Source: Azospirillum brasilense (GTDB lineage: Bacteria; Pseudomonadota; Alphaproteobacteria; Azospirillales; Azospirillaceae). From it: a DNA stretch of 64,000 bases. Below are positions 1 through 9,307 of this stretch, piece by piece (position 1 is the first letter of the stretch; the number at the start of each line of letters is the position of its first letter). The stretch is taken from contig NZ_CP012916.1 in assembly GCF_001315015.1 (NCBI RefSeq), positions 81,001-145,000 on the forward strand, given 5' to 3'. A model generated the notes under the pieces. That model was not told the DNA's origin and did not search any database. It saw nothing but the letters and a program-made list of their open reading frames with translations. A program made the translations under genes and the position numbers.

Positions 1-830
1 ATCTGAAGCCGTGCCCGCGCCCCCTTCTCCAGCGCCCTGGCCAGCGCCGCCAGCGCGTAGTGGCCACCCTTCCAGTAGAGGAAGCGGCCCGAGAAGCGCA
101 GCTTCAGCGGCGCTCCGGCATCGCCGCCGGTTTCAGCCTTCATCGGCACGAAGCGGTCGGGCGGCAGGGAGCAGCCGAAATGCTGGCGCGCCTTGTGGCG
201 GTCCCCGGCGGGCAGGACGTGGCGGCTCTCATGGGTCTTCACATAAATCAGATTGTAGCGCCGGTAGGTCAGGCGCAGGAAGGGGTCGATGCGCGTCATG
301 GCGATGGCGGCGTCGCGGACCAGCTCTGTTGCGACGGCCTTCCAGCCCAGCGGGCGGATCAGCGGCCAGGGTGCCCGCTCGCCGCCGCCGACCGGACCGA
401 TCACCGACAGGGGCGCCAGCCCGCCGCAGAAGGCGGGAAAGCGGATGCCGCCGATGGTCACGTTGTGGATGACGTCGAAGGGCCGCCGGCGCACCAGCTC
501 CTTCACCACCGCCCGGCAGCGCCATTGCCACGCGATGTAGGACAGTTGGAACCGCGTCTTGCTGTCGTGGTGCGCCATGGTGTCGGGGCGGTCGATGAAC
601 ACGAAGTCGTCCGGTTCCAAGGCGGTTTCGCCGCGCTCGATCTTGCCCAGGATCTTCGGGCGCAGGCGCCCCTGGGTCACCACCGTCACGCGGCAGCCCG
701 AGCGCTTCAACCCCTCGCTCCAGTTCCAGCCATTGGCGGATTCCGACCCGCTGTCCGGCTCGCAGGCGAAGGCCACCAGAAGAACGGACTTCCCGGAATT
801 GGCGGATTCGCCGGTGAACGGCTCGCTCAT
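1..830 (-). CDS. GT4-like glycosyltransferase, 3' end cut by window edge
   Basis: The reading frame stays open from an ATG at 830 to the window edge (276 codons, no stop). It begins MSEPFTGESANSGKSVLLVA and shows the hydrophobic first strand and Gly/Glu-rich start typical of GT-B (GT4) enzymes, with a FDVIHNVTIGG segment near residue 110 and PVGGGERAPWP near 145. The last visible residues, LRFSGRFLYWKGG, match the start of the second Rossmann half (FVGRLxxxKG) of GT4 enzymes. A GGGAGGA ribosome site lies 8 bases upstream of the ATG. It follows the O-antigen ligase gene by 17 bp, so it is probably the last visible gene of the leftward polysaccharide operon. It would add a sugar to the lipid-linked repeat at the cytoplasmic membrane; donor and acceptor are unknown. 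Confidence 0.82.
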   Translation of the reverse strand, partial: MSEPFTGESANSGKSVLLVAFACEPDSGSESANGWNWSEGLKRSGCRVTVVTQGRLRPKILGKIERGETALEPDDFVFIDRPDTMAHHDSKTRFQLSYIAWQWRCRAVVKELVRRRPFDVIHNVTIGGIRFPAFCGGLAPLSVIGPVGGGERAPWPLIRPLGWKAVATELVRDAAIAMTRIDPFLRLTYRRYNLIYVKTHESRHVLPAGDRHKARQHFGCSLPPDRFVPMKAETGGDAGAPLKLRFSGRFLYWKGGHYALAALARALEKGARARLQ

Positions 831-847
831 CGTTCATCCTCCCTCAA

Positions 848-2182
848 TCAATGCGGCAGCGGGGACCGGTTTTCGAGTTCGTTGCGGTAGATCAGCCCGG
901 CGGCGATGCCGACGCCGAACAGGACCCAGAACCAGATGCCCAGCATCGGCCCCTCCAGCGTCACGTCGAAGGAGGCGTTGATGACGATGGACAGCCAGTA
1001 GCAGAAGAGGAAGACGAACAGCCGCGCCCAGGCGCGGTCGCCGTTGCGGCGGGCCAGCAGGAAGGCCCGCATCATGAAGACCGACCAGCTTCCCAGCAGC
1101 GCCGCCCACAGGACGAAGCCGGGCACCCCGGCGCGGGCGAGAATCGTCATGTGGGCGTTGTGCGGGCTGCGCAGCACCTGCCCGTCCTCGGCATCGACCA
1201 CCTGGAACCCGTCGTCGTCGGCCAGATTGATGCCGAAGCCCTTGCCGTCCCAGAAATGGTCGCCTTGCACGGTGTAGCCGATGATTTTGTCCCACCACAT
1301 GATGCGCCACTGCTTGGTGCCGTCGAGCGTGGCGGTGTCGGTGGTGCCCAGGATGCTCATCGCGTTGGTGACGAGCTGGTCGACCGACAGCTTCCGTGAG
1401 GACACCTCGATCTCCAGGTTCAGGACCAGCGCCACGATGACGGTCACCCCGGCGATGCCGAGCAGCGGGGCGAGTTGCCGGCTGCGCGGCACCAGGGCCA
1501 GCGCGATGGCCAGCGGCACGACAATGGCGAGCATCCCGCCGCGGCTGTGCGCGGCGACCAGCGCCATGCCGAACACCAGCATCGCCAGTTGCAGCGGGTT
1601 GAGGCGGCGGAAACCCAGCAGAACGAACAGGGCGACGCCCGCGAAATGCACGCCGACCTCGCCGGGGCGCAGGCTGATGAAGGGGACGCCGTAGCGCGGC
1701 CAAGTGGGGATCTGAGCGTTCAGAAGCTGGAACAGCGGGTAGATGATCGGCATCACCGTGACGAAGAACACCGCGAAGCCGCCATAGGCCAGGACGAGGC
1801 GGCGCAGCCGTTCCGGCTCGTCGTAGAGCAGGGCGATGACGACGAAGGCGAGCAGCCCGTACATCACGATCACGCTGTCGCGCAGCGCATCGAAGCTGTA
1901 GGTGCCGAAGAAGGGCAGCGTGCGTGCCATCACCCAGACGATCAGGATCGCCAGAAGCGTTCCCGGCAGGCTGGACACTGTGGCGAAGACCCCGCCGGTG
2001 CGCAGCATGACCAGCAGGCCGGAGAGCAGCAGCACCTCGCCGATGAACAGCGGCGGCGCCCCGATGTAGGCGAAGCCGCGCCCGGCCAGGGAATAGCCCA
2101 GCAGGACGAGCATCAGGAAGGTCAGGTAGTGGTCCGCGGCGCGGGTCCGGCTGCGCTTCGGCGTGGCGAGGACGGCGCTCAT
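848..2182 (-). CDS. O-antigen ligase / Wzy-type polymerase family membrane protein
   Basis: This 444-residue polytopic protein has roughly 10-12 hydrophobic segments (for example YLTFLMLVLLGYSLAG near residue 18). A large soluble loop in the second half contains ISLRPGEVGVHFAG and the W-x-H-N-x-H-like stretch RSPHNAHMTILARAGVPG, characteristic of the Wzy_C/O-antigen ligase family (PF04932). It would polymerise lipid-linked repeats on the periplasmic face, or ligate glycan to an acceptor; sequence alone does not separate the two. The start MSAVLATPKRS was chosen because its ATG overlaps the stop of the upstream glycosyltransferase in an ATGA arrangement. An upstream extension of the frame is possible but reads like low-quality sequence. 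Confidence 0.85.
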   Translation of the reverse strand: MSAVLATPKRSRTRAADHYLTFLMLVLLGYSLAGRGFAYIGAPPLFIGEVLLLSGLLVMLRTGGVFATVSSLPGTLLAILIVWVMARTLPFFGTYSFDALRDSVIVMYGLLAFVVIALLYDEPERLRRLVLAYGGFAVFFVTVMPIIYPLFQLLNAQIPTWPRYGVPFISLRPGEVGVHFAGVALFVLLGFRRLNPLQLAMLVFGMALVAAHSRGGMLAIVVPLAIALALVPRSRQLAPLLGIAGVTVIVALVLNLEIEVSSRKLSVDQLVTNAMSILGTTDTATLDGTKQWRIMWWDKIIGYTVQGDHFWDGKGFGINLADDDGFQVVDAEDGQVLRSPHNAHMTILARAGVPGFVLWAALLGSWSVFMMRAFLLARRNGDRAWARLFVFLFCYWLSIVINASFDVTLEGPMLGIWFWVLFGVGIAAGLIYRNELENRSPLPH

Positions 2183-3405
2183 GACGGGCGTCCGTAGGCG
2201 GCGGCGCGCAGCCGCCCGGCGATCCGTCCCCAATCGCCGATCGCCACCACCATGCGGTGGGCGTTGGCCGCCATGCTCTGCCAAGCGCCGGGGCCGGTGC
2301 GCTCGGCCCGCATCAGCGCGTCGGCCACCGCCTCCGCCGTCAGGGCGGACACGCCGAAACCGGCGCCGTGGCCCTCCACATAGGGGACGAGGCCGGTCTC
2401 CCGCGTCACGATCAGCGGCAGGCCGGACAGGGCGGCCTCCAGGCAGCCGGTGGGCATCACGTCGAAGCGGGAGGTCAGGGCAAAGTAATGCCAGCCCGCC
2501 ATCATCGCCGTTTTCTCCGCCCCGAAGATCGGGCCGTGGATGCGGATGTGGGTGCCGAGGCCGTGGGCGTTCGCACGCCGTTCCAGCTCGGTGCGGGCGG
2601 GGCCGGACCCGGCCAGTTCCAGCACCCCGCGCCCGCCGGCCCGGCGGTAGGCGGCGAAACCGTCAATCAGCAGGTCTACGCCCTTGTGTTCGATCTCGTA
2701 GCGCGCGCAATAGCCGAAGGTCGGCCGGCCGTTGTACGGTGCGGCTCTTGGGATCGGGGCGGGAAGGGCGCCGTGCCGCGCCGACCAGGCGGTGTTGGGC
2801 AGCAGGCGGACGGCGGTGGTGGGGGCCGCCCGGCGGACAATGGCGGCTTCCTCCTCGGTGATGGCGTGGACGAAGCGGGCGCGGGCGAAGGCCGGACCGT
2901 CGAATACGCGCAGCCACGCGGCGGGAAGGCGGCGGCGCACCCGGCCCGCGATGTCGTAGATGTGGGAGCATTGGCCGTGCAGCGTCACGCCATAGGCGAC
3001 GCCGCGCCGGTGCAGCCCGCGGGCGAGCGCCGCGAACAGCGGCTTCACCGCGCCATGGATGTGCACCACTGTGTCCGGTCCCGCGCCCTCCAGCAGGCGG
3101 TCCAGCGTCGCCTCCGCGATGGTCAGAGACCGTCCGGACAGCCGCGGCCCGCCGAGGGGGAAGCGCTGCGCCGGGCAGTCCGCCGGGATGCCGGTCAGGG
3201 CGCCCGGATCATCGGAGAACAGGCACAGCCGCGCGTCGTCGCCCATGGCCCGCTGCTCTGCGATCAAGCTGCGCACCACGTTGTGCAGCCCGTTCGCCGA
3301 GGAGGGATGGGCGATGGCCGGCTGGATCACGACGTGCCGGATGTCGAGCGGGCGCAGCCGGGACTCTTCCATGGGGAATGCGGCGCTGCCGTCAGCGGGC
3401 GACAT
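2179..3405 (-). CDS. GT4-family glycosyltransferase
   Basis: The 408-residue GT-B fold protein has an N-terminal acceptor domain (RHVVIQPAIAHPSSANGLH near residue 24) and a C-terminal donor domain. The donor domain carries FGYCARYEIEHKGVDLLIDG and the terminal E-x7-E-like motif in MPTGCLEAALSGLPLIVTRE. It would transfer a nucleotide-sugar residue to the growing lipid-linked oligosaccharide on the cytoplasmic side. It overlaps the flippase gene upstream by 14 bp and the ligase gene downstream by 4 bp, so translation is likely coupled. An internal ATG at 3372 (MEESRLRPLDIRH) is an alternative start that would remove the upstream overlap. Confidence 0.88.
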   Translation of the reverse strand: MSPADGSAAFPMEESRLRPLDIRHVVIQPAIAHPSSANGLHNVVRSLIAEQRAMGDDARLCLFSDDPGALTGIPADCPAQRFPLGGPRLSGRSLTIAEATLDRLLEGAGPDTVVHIHGAVKPLFAALARGLHRRGVAYGVTLHGQCSHIYDIAGRVRRRLPAAWLRVFDGPAFARARFVHAITEEEAAIVRRAAPTTAVRLLPNTAWSARHGALPAPIPRAAPYNGRPTFGYCARYEIEHKGVDLLIDGFAAYRRAGGRGVLELAGSGPARTELERRANAHGLGTHIRIHGPIFGAEKTAMMAGWHYFALTSRFDVMPTGCLEAALSGLPLIVTRETGLVPYVEGHGAGFGVSALTAEAVADALMRAERTGPGAWQSMAANAHRMVVAIGDWGRIAGRLRAAAYGRPS

Positions 3406-4669
3406 GGGCGGTCCTCGTCTTGGAGAGGTAATAGTGGGCGGCGCCGACGCGCAGCAGGCTGGAGAACAGCAGGGCCATGCACACCCCGGCGACGCCGTAC
3501 ATCGCCGCCAGCGGACCGACCACCGCGAAGACCGCCAGCGTCCCGGTGACGTTCACCACCAGCGCGAACTGGCTGCGCTGCACGCCGTAGAAGTAGCTGC
3601 AGACCATCTCCGCCAGATAGCCGGCCAGCGCCCCGATGGAGAGCAGGCGCAGCGGCCATTCCTGGTCGGCGTAAGGCGACATGGCGCCATAGACGACGTT
3701 CAGCATCTGGTCGGGGAACAGCAGGCCGAGGCTGTAATAGACCAGCAGCGGCGCCGCCCCGATGACGACGTAGCCGCGGATCGCCAGCCACGCCTGCTCG
3801 TCGGGATGAAGCCCGCCCGTGTTGGACGACAGGGTGCTGCGGCCGCGTGCAGCGATCTGGGGAACGAGATTGCCCATGCCGATGATGATCGGGTTGGCGA
3901 TGTTCACCAGATTGACCACCGCCTGGAACGCCGCGGTGGAGGCCATGCCGTCCATCGCCGCCATCAGCCAGACGAGGCTCTGCACCCGCAGCATCAGGAA
4001 CAGGTTGTTGGCGAGCGCCCAATGCCCGATCGACCAGAAGCGGCGGACGACCGCCGGCAGGTCCGACAGGCCGCCGAAGCGCGGGCGCAGGATCGCGAAA
4101 TGGACCACCGCCCCGGCCAGCGCCGGACCGGTCATGGCGATGAACACCCGCTCCAGCGTCAGATGGCCGCCGAGAGCCATCAGGTTCAGCACGGCGATCT
4201 GGCCCAGATAGGTAACGCTGTCGCCCCACAGCGCCTTGTCGTGCTTCAGCCCGGACATCAGCCCGCGCCGTCCGATCTCCTGCACCTGCCAGACGATGAA
4301 GTAGAGCACGGCGGGGCCGACCAGCTCCGGCATGCCGAGCCCATAGCCGACCAGCGCCACGATGCCGGACAGCGGCATGATCGTTCCGGCGGTCATGAGG
4401 ACGGCGCGGCCGGCCAGCGTCCGGCGTTCGGCGCGGTCCAGCACCGCGCCTTCCACCGACAGCGGGTACTGGATCAGGCTGACATTGACGACCTGAAGGG
4501 CGAGCAGCACCGACAGGAAGAAGACGAAGGTCCCGTATTCCTCCGACGAAAAGGTCCGGGCGAGCTGGATGTTGATGGCGAACATGCCCAGGCTGACCAC
4601 GCCCTGGTCGGCGAGGGTCCAGAAGCTGCGCACCAACGAGGCTGGAAGCGACGCCGGGATCATTCTCAT
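3392..4669 (-). CDS. Wzx-like polysaccharide flippase (MOP/RfbX family)
   Basis: The protein has 425 residues with about 12 predicted transmembrane helices. Its opening (residues 9-45, ending LARTFSSEEYGTFVFFLSVL) is typical of RfbX/Wzx exporters: a first helix, then a polar A-R-T-x-S-x-E-E-Y-G turn. It would flip undecaprenyl-linked repeats across the inner membrane. The start codon overlaps the end of the upstream oxidoreductase-epimerase gene (ATGA), placing it in the same operon. The C-terminus contains a short basic tail (YYLSKTRTAHVAR). Confidence 0.88.
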   Translation of the reverse strand: MRMIPASLPASLVRSFWTLADQGVVSLGMFAINIQLARTFSSEEYGTFVFFLSVLLALQVVNVSLIQYPLSVEGAVLDRAERRTLAGRAVLMTAGTIMPLSGIVALVGYGLGMPELVGPAVLYFIVWQVQEIGRRGLMSGLKHDKALWGDSVTYLGQIAVLNLMALGGHLTLERVFIAMTGPALAGAVVHFAILRPRFGGLSDLPAVVRRFWSIGHWALANNLFLMLRVQSLVWLMAAMDGMASTAAFQAVVNLVNIANPIIIGMGNLVPQIAARGRSTLSSNTGGLHPDEQAWLAIRGYVVIGAAPLLVYYSLGLLFPDQMLNVVYGAMSPYADQEWPLRLLSIGALAGYLAEMVCSYFYGVQRSQFALVVNVTGTLAVFAVVGPLAAMYGVAGVCMALLFSSLLRVGAAHYYLSKTRTAHVAR

Positions 4670-6906
4670 GCGCTGCCGACCCGCGTCGTCTCGGTGGAGG
4701 CGGGCAGGGGATGCCGGTCCTCATTGGCAGGTCGTGCGGCGGCAGGGGCGGTGCGCGGCACGTCGCGGTAGGCCCAGCGCAGATAGTCCGCGGTCAGCGC
4801 CATCCCGTCCTCGAAGGTGAAGCGCGGCTCGTAGCCGAGCAGGCGCCGCGCCTTGGTCAGGTCGATGAGCGCCCTGGCTTGGTAGAGCGCCAGCTTCTGC
4901 GCATCGGGCAGCCAGAGCTGGTTGCGGCTGGCCTTCTTCTTGAGGAAGTAATGGACCATCACGAGGTGGCGCAGCCGTGGCGGCAGGCTGTCGAACCCGC
5001 CTTGGAGCAGCCGGCGGGCCGGGCGCCAGCGCACGATGATCTGGATGATCTTCTTGGGGTCCTGAACCACCATGGCGATGTCGCGCCGCAGGCTCTTCAT
5101 CTCCTTGCGGATGGCCTCGGCGGGCTGGAAGCGCAGGCTGTCCACGCCCAGCGCCTCCTGAAAGCGCCCGAAGACGGCGGCCCAGGGCGGGGCGTCGGGG
5201 CCGGAAATCACGAAGCGCTCCCCGATGGCTTGCGGGCTGCGGGTCGCCGCGATCATCGCATCCACCAGATCGTCGATGTAGACGGCGTTGCACAGCCCGC
5301 TTTCCTGCGGCAGCACCACCGTGCCGCTCAGCAGCATCTCGGCGGGGGCGTTCGTCCAGGGCTTGCAGAAGGGGCCGTAGACGATGGAGGGTTGAAGCAC
5401 CACCCCTGGCAGGCCGCGCGTGCGCGCCGCGTCGAGCACCATCGTCTCCAGGTCGAGCTTGTTCTGGACGTAGCTCCAGGTCCGGTCGCCGTCGCGCGTC
5501 TCCTCCGACAGCGGGCCGTCGGGCAGCGGCTCGTAGACCGAGAAGGTGCTGAGATGGACGAAGCTCTTCACCCCGTTGGCGAGGCTGGCGTCGATCAGCG
5601 CGTTCATCCCGTCGATGTTCTGGCGGCGCGACCGCACGTCGTAGGCGCAGTGGAAGACCCAGTCGGCACCGGCCACCGCCGTGCCGATGGCCTCGCGGTC
5701 CAGCAGGTCGGCGCGGATGATCTCCACCGGGAAGCGGGCCAGACGCACCGCCTGCGCGATGTCGCGGACGATGCAGCGGACCCGGGCGCCATGCTCCAGG
5801 CACAGCCGCTCGACCAGCCGCCCGCCGATGAAGCCGGCGGCGCCCGTCACCACCACAATCGGGCCGTCGGTGCGGGAAGCGGCGGCGGGTGCCGTCCCGT
5901 CCACCCAGGGCAGGGCCAGCGGCTTGCGGGTGGCGTAGCAACGCTCGATCAAGGCGGTGGAGGGCAGGGCGTCGCGCCCGCCGACGGCGGCCGGGCGCCC
6001 GTCGCGGATGGCATCGGCGAAATCCTTCAGCTCCGCCTGGAACAGGTCGCCGAAGATCTGCGGCGGGATGTGGTTGGCCGAGAAGCCGTCATGGACGAAA
6101 TCGAGGATCTGCGGCACGTCCGACGCGATCTGGTTCTCGTAGAGATGGACCTCGACGCTGCCCTTGGTGCCGTAGACACGGATGGTGTTGCGCAGGGCGC
6201 GGGTGCGGCTCAGCTCCAGCGTTCCGGTGGCGCCGGACGCCATGGTCAGGGACAGCCGGCAGTCGGATTCCAGCCCGCCGTGGCTGTCGTCGCTGTAATC
6301 GACCTCCGCCGCCTCCCCGAACCACCACAGCAGCAGGTCCAGCGTGTGCGACCCGGTGTCCAGCAGCACGCCGCCGCCCGCCCCGTCGCGGCGCAGCATG
6401 GCCGGCGAGCTGATGCCCCAGTTGTAGACGAAGCCCTCCCGCGCCTCGAAGCGCAGGACCCGGCCGAGCTGGCCGGAGTCGATCAGCGCCTTCAGCCAGC
6501 GGACGCCGTTGACGTAGCGGCGCATCAGCCCGACCGCGAGCACCCGTTGACGCTCCTCCGCGGTTTGCACCATGCGCTCGGCGTCGGCCAGCGTGACGGC
6601 CAGCGGCTTTTCCATGAAGACGTGCTTCCCGGCCTCCAGCAGGCTCTGGCCGACCGGCGCATGGAACATCGGCGGGGCCGCCACCAGCGCCGCGTCGAAG
6701 CGGTCAGCCGCCTCCCGCCAGTCGGCCACGGCGACGGGGGCGCGGTTGCGGCCGAGCATGGCCTGCACCGCCTCCAGCCGCTCCGGCGAGGGATCGACGA
6801 GCACGCTCGGCCGCCAGCCCAGGCGGAGCAGCGCCGGCAACAGGTGATGGCTCACGATGCTGCCGCAGCCGATGATGGCGAGCCGCGGGAACTCGGCGTT
6901 GGTCAT
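4666..6906 (-). CDS. Gfo/Idh/MocA oxidoreductase fused to an SDR sugar epimerase/dehydratase
   Basis: This 746-residue two-domain protein carries two different sugar-nucleotide enzyme folds. Residues 1 to about 335 form a Gfo/Idh/MocA oxidoreductase: Rossmann motif IIGCGSIVSHH near residue 11, the EKP motif in HVFMEKPLAVT near 94, and the conserved GGVLLDTGSHTLDLL active-site region. After a short Ala-rich linker, residues 350-746 form an extended SDR with VVTGAAGFIGGRLVERL and a Y-x3-K pair in WSYVQNKLDLE. It probably makes or tailors an unusual sugar for the polymer by two successive redox steps; the substrate is unknown. It begins 52 bp after the Wzc-like kinase gene and heads the tightly overlapping downstream genes. 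Confidence 0.87.
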   Translation of the reverse strand: MTNAEFPRLAIIGCGSIVSHHLLPALLRLGWRPSVLVDPSPERLEAVQAMLGRNRAPVAVADWREAADRFDAALVAAPPMFHAPVGQSLLEAGKHVFMEKPLAVTLADAERMVQTAEERQRVLAVGLMRRYVNGVRWLKALIDSGQLGRVLRFEAREGFVYNWGISSPAMLRRDGAGGGVLLDTGSHTLDLLLWWFGEAAEVDYSDDSHGGLESDCRLSLTMASGATGTLELSRTRALRNTIRVYGTKGSVEVHLYENQIASDVPQILDFVHDGFSANHIPPQIFGDLFQAELKDFADAIRDGRPAAVGGRDALPSTALIERCYATRKPLALPWVDGTAPAAASRTDGPIVVVTGAAGFIGGRLVERLCLEHGARVRCIVRDIAQAVRLARFPVEIIRADLLDREAIGTAVAGADWVFHCAYDVRSRRQNIDGMNALIDASLANGVKSFVHLSTFSVYEPLPDGPLSEETRDGDRTWSYVQNKLDLETMVLDAARTRGLPGVVLQPSIVYGPFCKPWTNAPAEMLLSGTVVLPQESGLCNAVYIDDLVDAMIAATRSPQAIGERFVISGPDAPPWAAVFGRFQEALGVDSLRFQPAEAIRKEMKSLRRDIAMVVQDPKKIIQIIVRWRPARRLLQGGFDSLPPRLRHLVMVHYFLKKKASRNQLWLPDAQKLALYQARALIDLTKARRLLGYEPRFTFEDGMALTADYLRWAYRDVPRTAPAAARPANEDRHPLPASTETTRVGSA

Positions 6907-6958
6907 GGAATCCTCGCTTTTGGGATTGCCGTCGCGTGGGCGCCGTCCGTCGGCGCCG

Positions 6959-9307
6959 TCAATGCCGCGCGGGCGCGTGCAGGGCGTAGTAGTAGGCGTC
7001 GTCCTTGTGGCCGTACTTGACGTGCTTGGACGCGACGACCCGTGACAGCACGACGCCGCCGACCGCGCTGTCGACCGACTTCAGCTTGTTGAAACCGGCC
7101 GTCACGGTGTCGAGCGGGGTGTGCTGCCAGCGGACGACATAGATCACGCTGTCGGCCAGGAAGGAGAGGGCCAGCGCGTCGGAGAACAGCATCACCGGGG
7201 CAGAGTCGATCACCACCACGTCGTAGTTGTGGCGCGCCCATTGGATCAGGTCGCTCATCGCTTGGGAGCTGATGCGGTCGTGCGCGTCGGGGGTGCCGAC
7301 GGCGTTGCCCAGGACGCCGAGGTTGGTGGTCTCCTGATGGATCAGGTCGTCGATTCCGACGCGGCCGTCCAGCAGGTCGGCGACGCTGCCCTGCGGCTGG
7401 TAGCCCAGCAGTTTCGCGATGGAGGGGCGGCGGAAGTCCGCGTCGATCAGCAGCGTGTTCAGCCCCAGCCCGGCCAGCGACCGCGCCAGATTGGCCGCCA
7501 GCACTGACTTGCCTTCCTTGGGAATGGAAGAGGTGACGAGCAGCACCTTGGGCGGCGTTCCCCGCTTGCGTGGCATGCAGGCCATGGTGCGCACCGTCTG
7601 GATCGCCTCGCGGAAGGCGCCGATCTCGCGGGCGCGGCGGCTGTCGGGGTGCAGCGGTAGGTTCCAGGTCGCTTCGTTGCGGGGAAGCGACGGGACCATG
7701 CCGAGGCAGGGTACGCCGGTCGCCCGCTCCACTTGGCTGGGCGTGCGAAGGCCGGAGCTGAGCCGCTCCAGCAGCAGCACCAGCGCCACCGCCAGCGCCG
7801 TGGAGCCGACCAGCCCGACGCCCAGCGACATGCGCAGCTGTGGAAAGGCCGGGCGGATCGGCGGCAGGGCCGGAGCACTGAGATGCGCGTCGAGAGCGCC
7901 GGTGTTCTTCAGCGCCATCGTCTGCTCGTAGCGTTCGGCGAGGCTGCGGTAGAGCGTGCGGTGCGCGTCGGCGGCGCGTTCCAGATCGCGGAGCTGGATG
8001 CCGGTCGCCTCGATGCCCTTCTGCTGCTCCTGCAGGTCGGCGATGCTCTTCAGCAGGGTGGCCTCGCGGATGCGCGCGACCTCCAGATCGGCGTCCAGAC
8101 CCTTCTGGATCTTGCCGACCTCATCGCGGATGCGCGCCTTCAGTTCGCCGATGCCGCGGCGGAGATTTACGATCTCCTGATGCTTGTCGCCATAGACCTG
8201 CTGGAGTTCGGCCAGCCGGCGCTCCAGCATCGCCTCGGCCTCGCGCAGCTTCTGGATCAGCGGGGAGGCCAGCACCTCCGGGATCGCCGCGGCGTTGTTG
8301 GTGGCGGTCTGGTCGCGGGCCTGGCGCACGCGGGCCTCGGCCGCCGCCTTCTGCGCCTGCGCGGCGGTCAGCTGGGTGGCGATTTCGTTCATCTGCTGCT
8401 GGACCATGTTGCGCCCGTCCGGCGGCAACTCCAGCAGGCTGTTCTCCTTGCGGAAGTTGCGGATGGCCTCCTCGGCGCCGCGCACCGCCTCGCGCGCCTC
8501 GATGAGCCGCCCGCCGAGCCACTGGTTGACCCGCTCGGTGAGGTCGCGGTTCATCTCCGTCCGGTAGTCCAGATAGGCCTGGCCGAAGGCGTTGGCGATG
8601 GCGGCGGCTTTTGCGGGATCGACCGACGACGCCTCGATGATGATGGTGAAGGAGCGGTCGTCGTTGCGCGCCTCGATCCGCCGCAGCAGCGTGTCGATGG
8701 TCAGCAGGCGGGCCTGATCCGGGTCGCGGGCAACCGGCCCGTCGTCCGCGCGGAACAGGGCGGTTGCCTGCTGCACGATCCGGCGCAGCACGTCATTGCC
8801 TTCCGGCGGCAGCGCGCCGACGCCAGCCTTCGTGACCCGTTTCAGCCAGTGATCGTCCGCGCCGTCCGGCGCCTTGAGCGTCGGGTTGAACTCGGGGTCG
8901 TTGAGCAGGCCCAGCTTTTCCACGACCCGCTCCGCGAGCGCGCGCGAGCCGACGATGGACACCTCGCTGCGCACCGCCGGCGCCTCGGGCGTCAGATTGG
9001 ACACCACCGACTTGAACTCCGCCAGCTCGACCCGCCGGGAATCGAGCTGCACCATCGCGGTGGCGCGGTACATCGGCTTCAGCGACTGCATGACGTAGGT
9101 GATGGTCGCCGTTCCCAGGAGGATGACGGTGAGCAGCAGCAGCTTGCGCCGCCACAGCACGGCCAGCGTGGCGAAGACGGTCGCCTCCTGGCGGCTGCGG
9201 ACGTCGGAGGACTCCCCGGCGCCCGATTGCAGAAGACTGTCCGGAAGGACGCTGGCGTGCGCTTCGTGGCCTGGAAGCGTTCCGCCTTTGCCGATCGAAG
9301 AATTCAC
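6959..9307 (-). CDS. Wzc/ExoP-like polysaccharide co-polymerase with BY-kinase domain
   Basis: The 782-residue protein has a Wzz domain, a long coiled-coil periplasmic region and a cytoplasmic bacterial tyrosine kinase domain. A first transmembrane segment lies near residues 47-68 (RKLLLLTVILLGTATITYVM) and a second near 492-515. The kinase has Walker A VTSSIPKEGKSVLAANLARS near 590, the A' motif LLIDADFRRPS and Walker B VVVIDSAPVML near 699. The C-terminal tail holds the clustered tyrosines AYYYALHAPARH that such kinases autophosphorylate. It controls chain length and export of the polymer. I chose the GTG at 9307 because an AAGGGG ribosome site precedes it; the frame continues open upstream to 9553 but that part looks non-coding. 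Confidence 0.9.
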   Translation of the reverse strand: MNSSIGKGGTLPGHEAHASVLPDSLLQSGAGESSDVRSRQEATVFATLAVLWRRKLLLLTVILLGTATITYVMQSLKPMYRATAMVQLDSRRVELAEFKSVVSNLTPEAPAVRSEVSIVGSRALAERVVEKLGLLNDPEFNPTLKAPDGADDHWLKRVTKAGVGALPPEGNDVLRRIVQQATALFRADDGPVARDPDQARLLTIDTLLRRIEARNDDRSFTIIIEASSVDPAKAAAIANAFGQAYLDYRTEMNRDLTERVNQWLGGRLIEAREAVRGAEEAIRNFRKENSLLELPPDGRNMVQQQMNEIATQLTAAQAQKAAAEARVRQARDQTATNNAAAIPEVLASPLIQKLREAEAMLERRLAELQQVYGDKHQEIVNLRRGIGELKARIRDEVGKIQKGLDADLEVARIREATLLKSIADLQEQQKGIEATGIQLRDLERAADAHRTLYRSLAERYEQTMALKNTGALDAHLSAPALPPIRPAFPQLRMSLGVGLVGSTALAVALVLLLERLSSGLRTPSQVERATGVPCLGMVPSLPRNEATWNLPLHPDSRRAREIGAFREAIQTVRTMACMPRKRGTPPKVLLVTSSIPKEGKSVLAANLARSLAGLGLNTLLIDADFRRPSIAKLLGYQPQGSVADLLDGRVGIDDLIHQETTNLGVLGNAVGTPDAHDRISSQAMSDLIQWARHNYDVVVIDSAPVMLFSDALALSFLADSVIYVVRWQHTPLDTVTAGFNKLKSVDSAVGGVVLSRVVASKHVKYGHKDDAYYYALHAPARH

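Noticed and set aside
60..890. Long open frame on the plus strand opposite the glycosyltransferase gene
   Set aside because: High GC keeps antisense frames open. The minus frame gives a clear GT4 sequence with a good ribosome site, while the plus frame has no recognisable motif.
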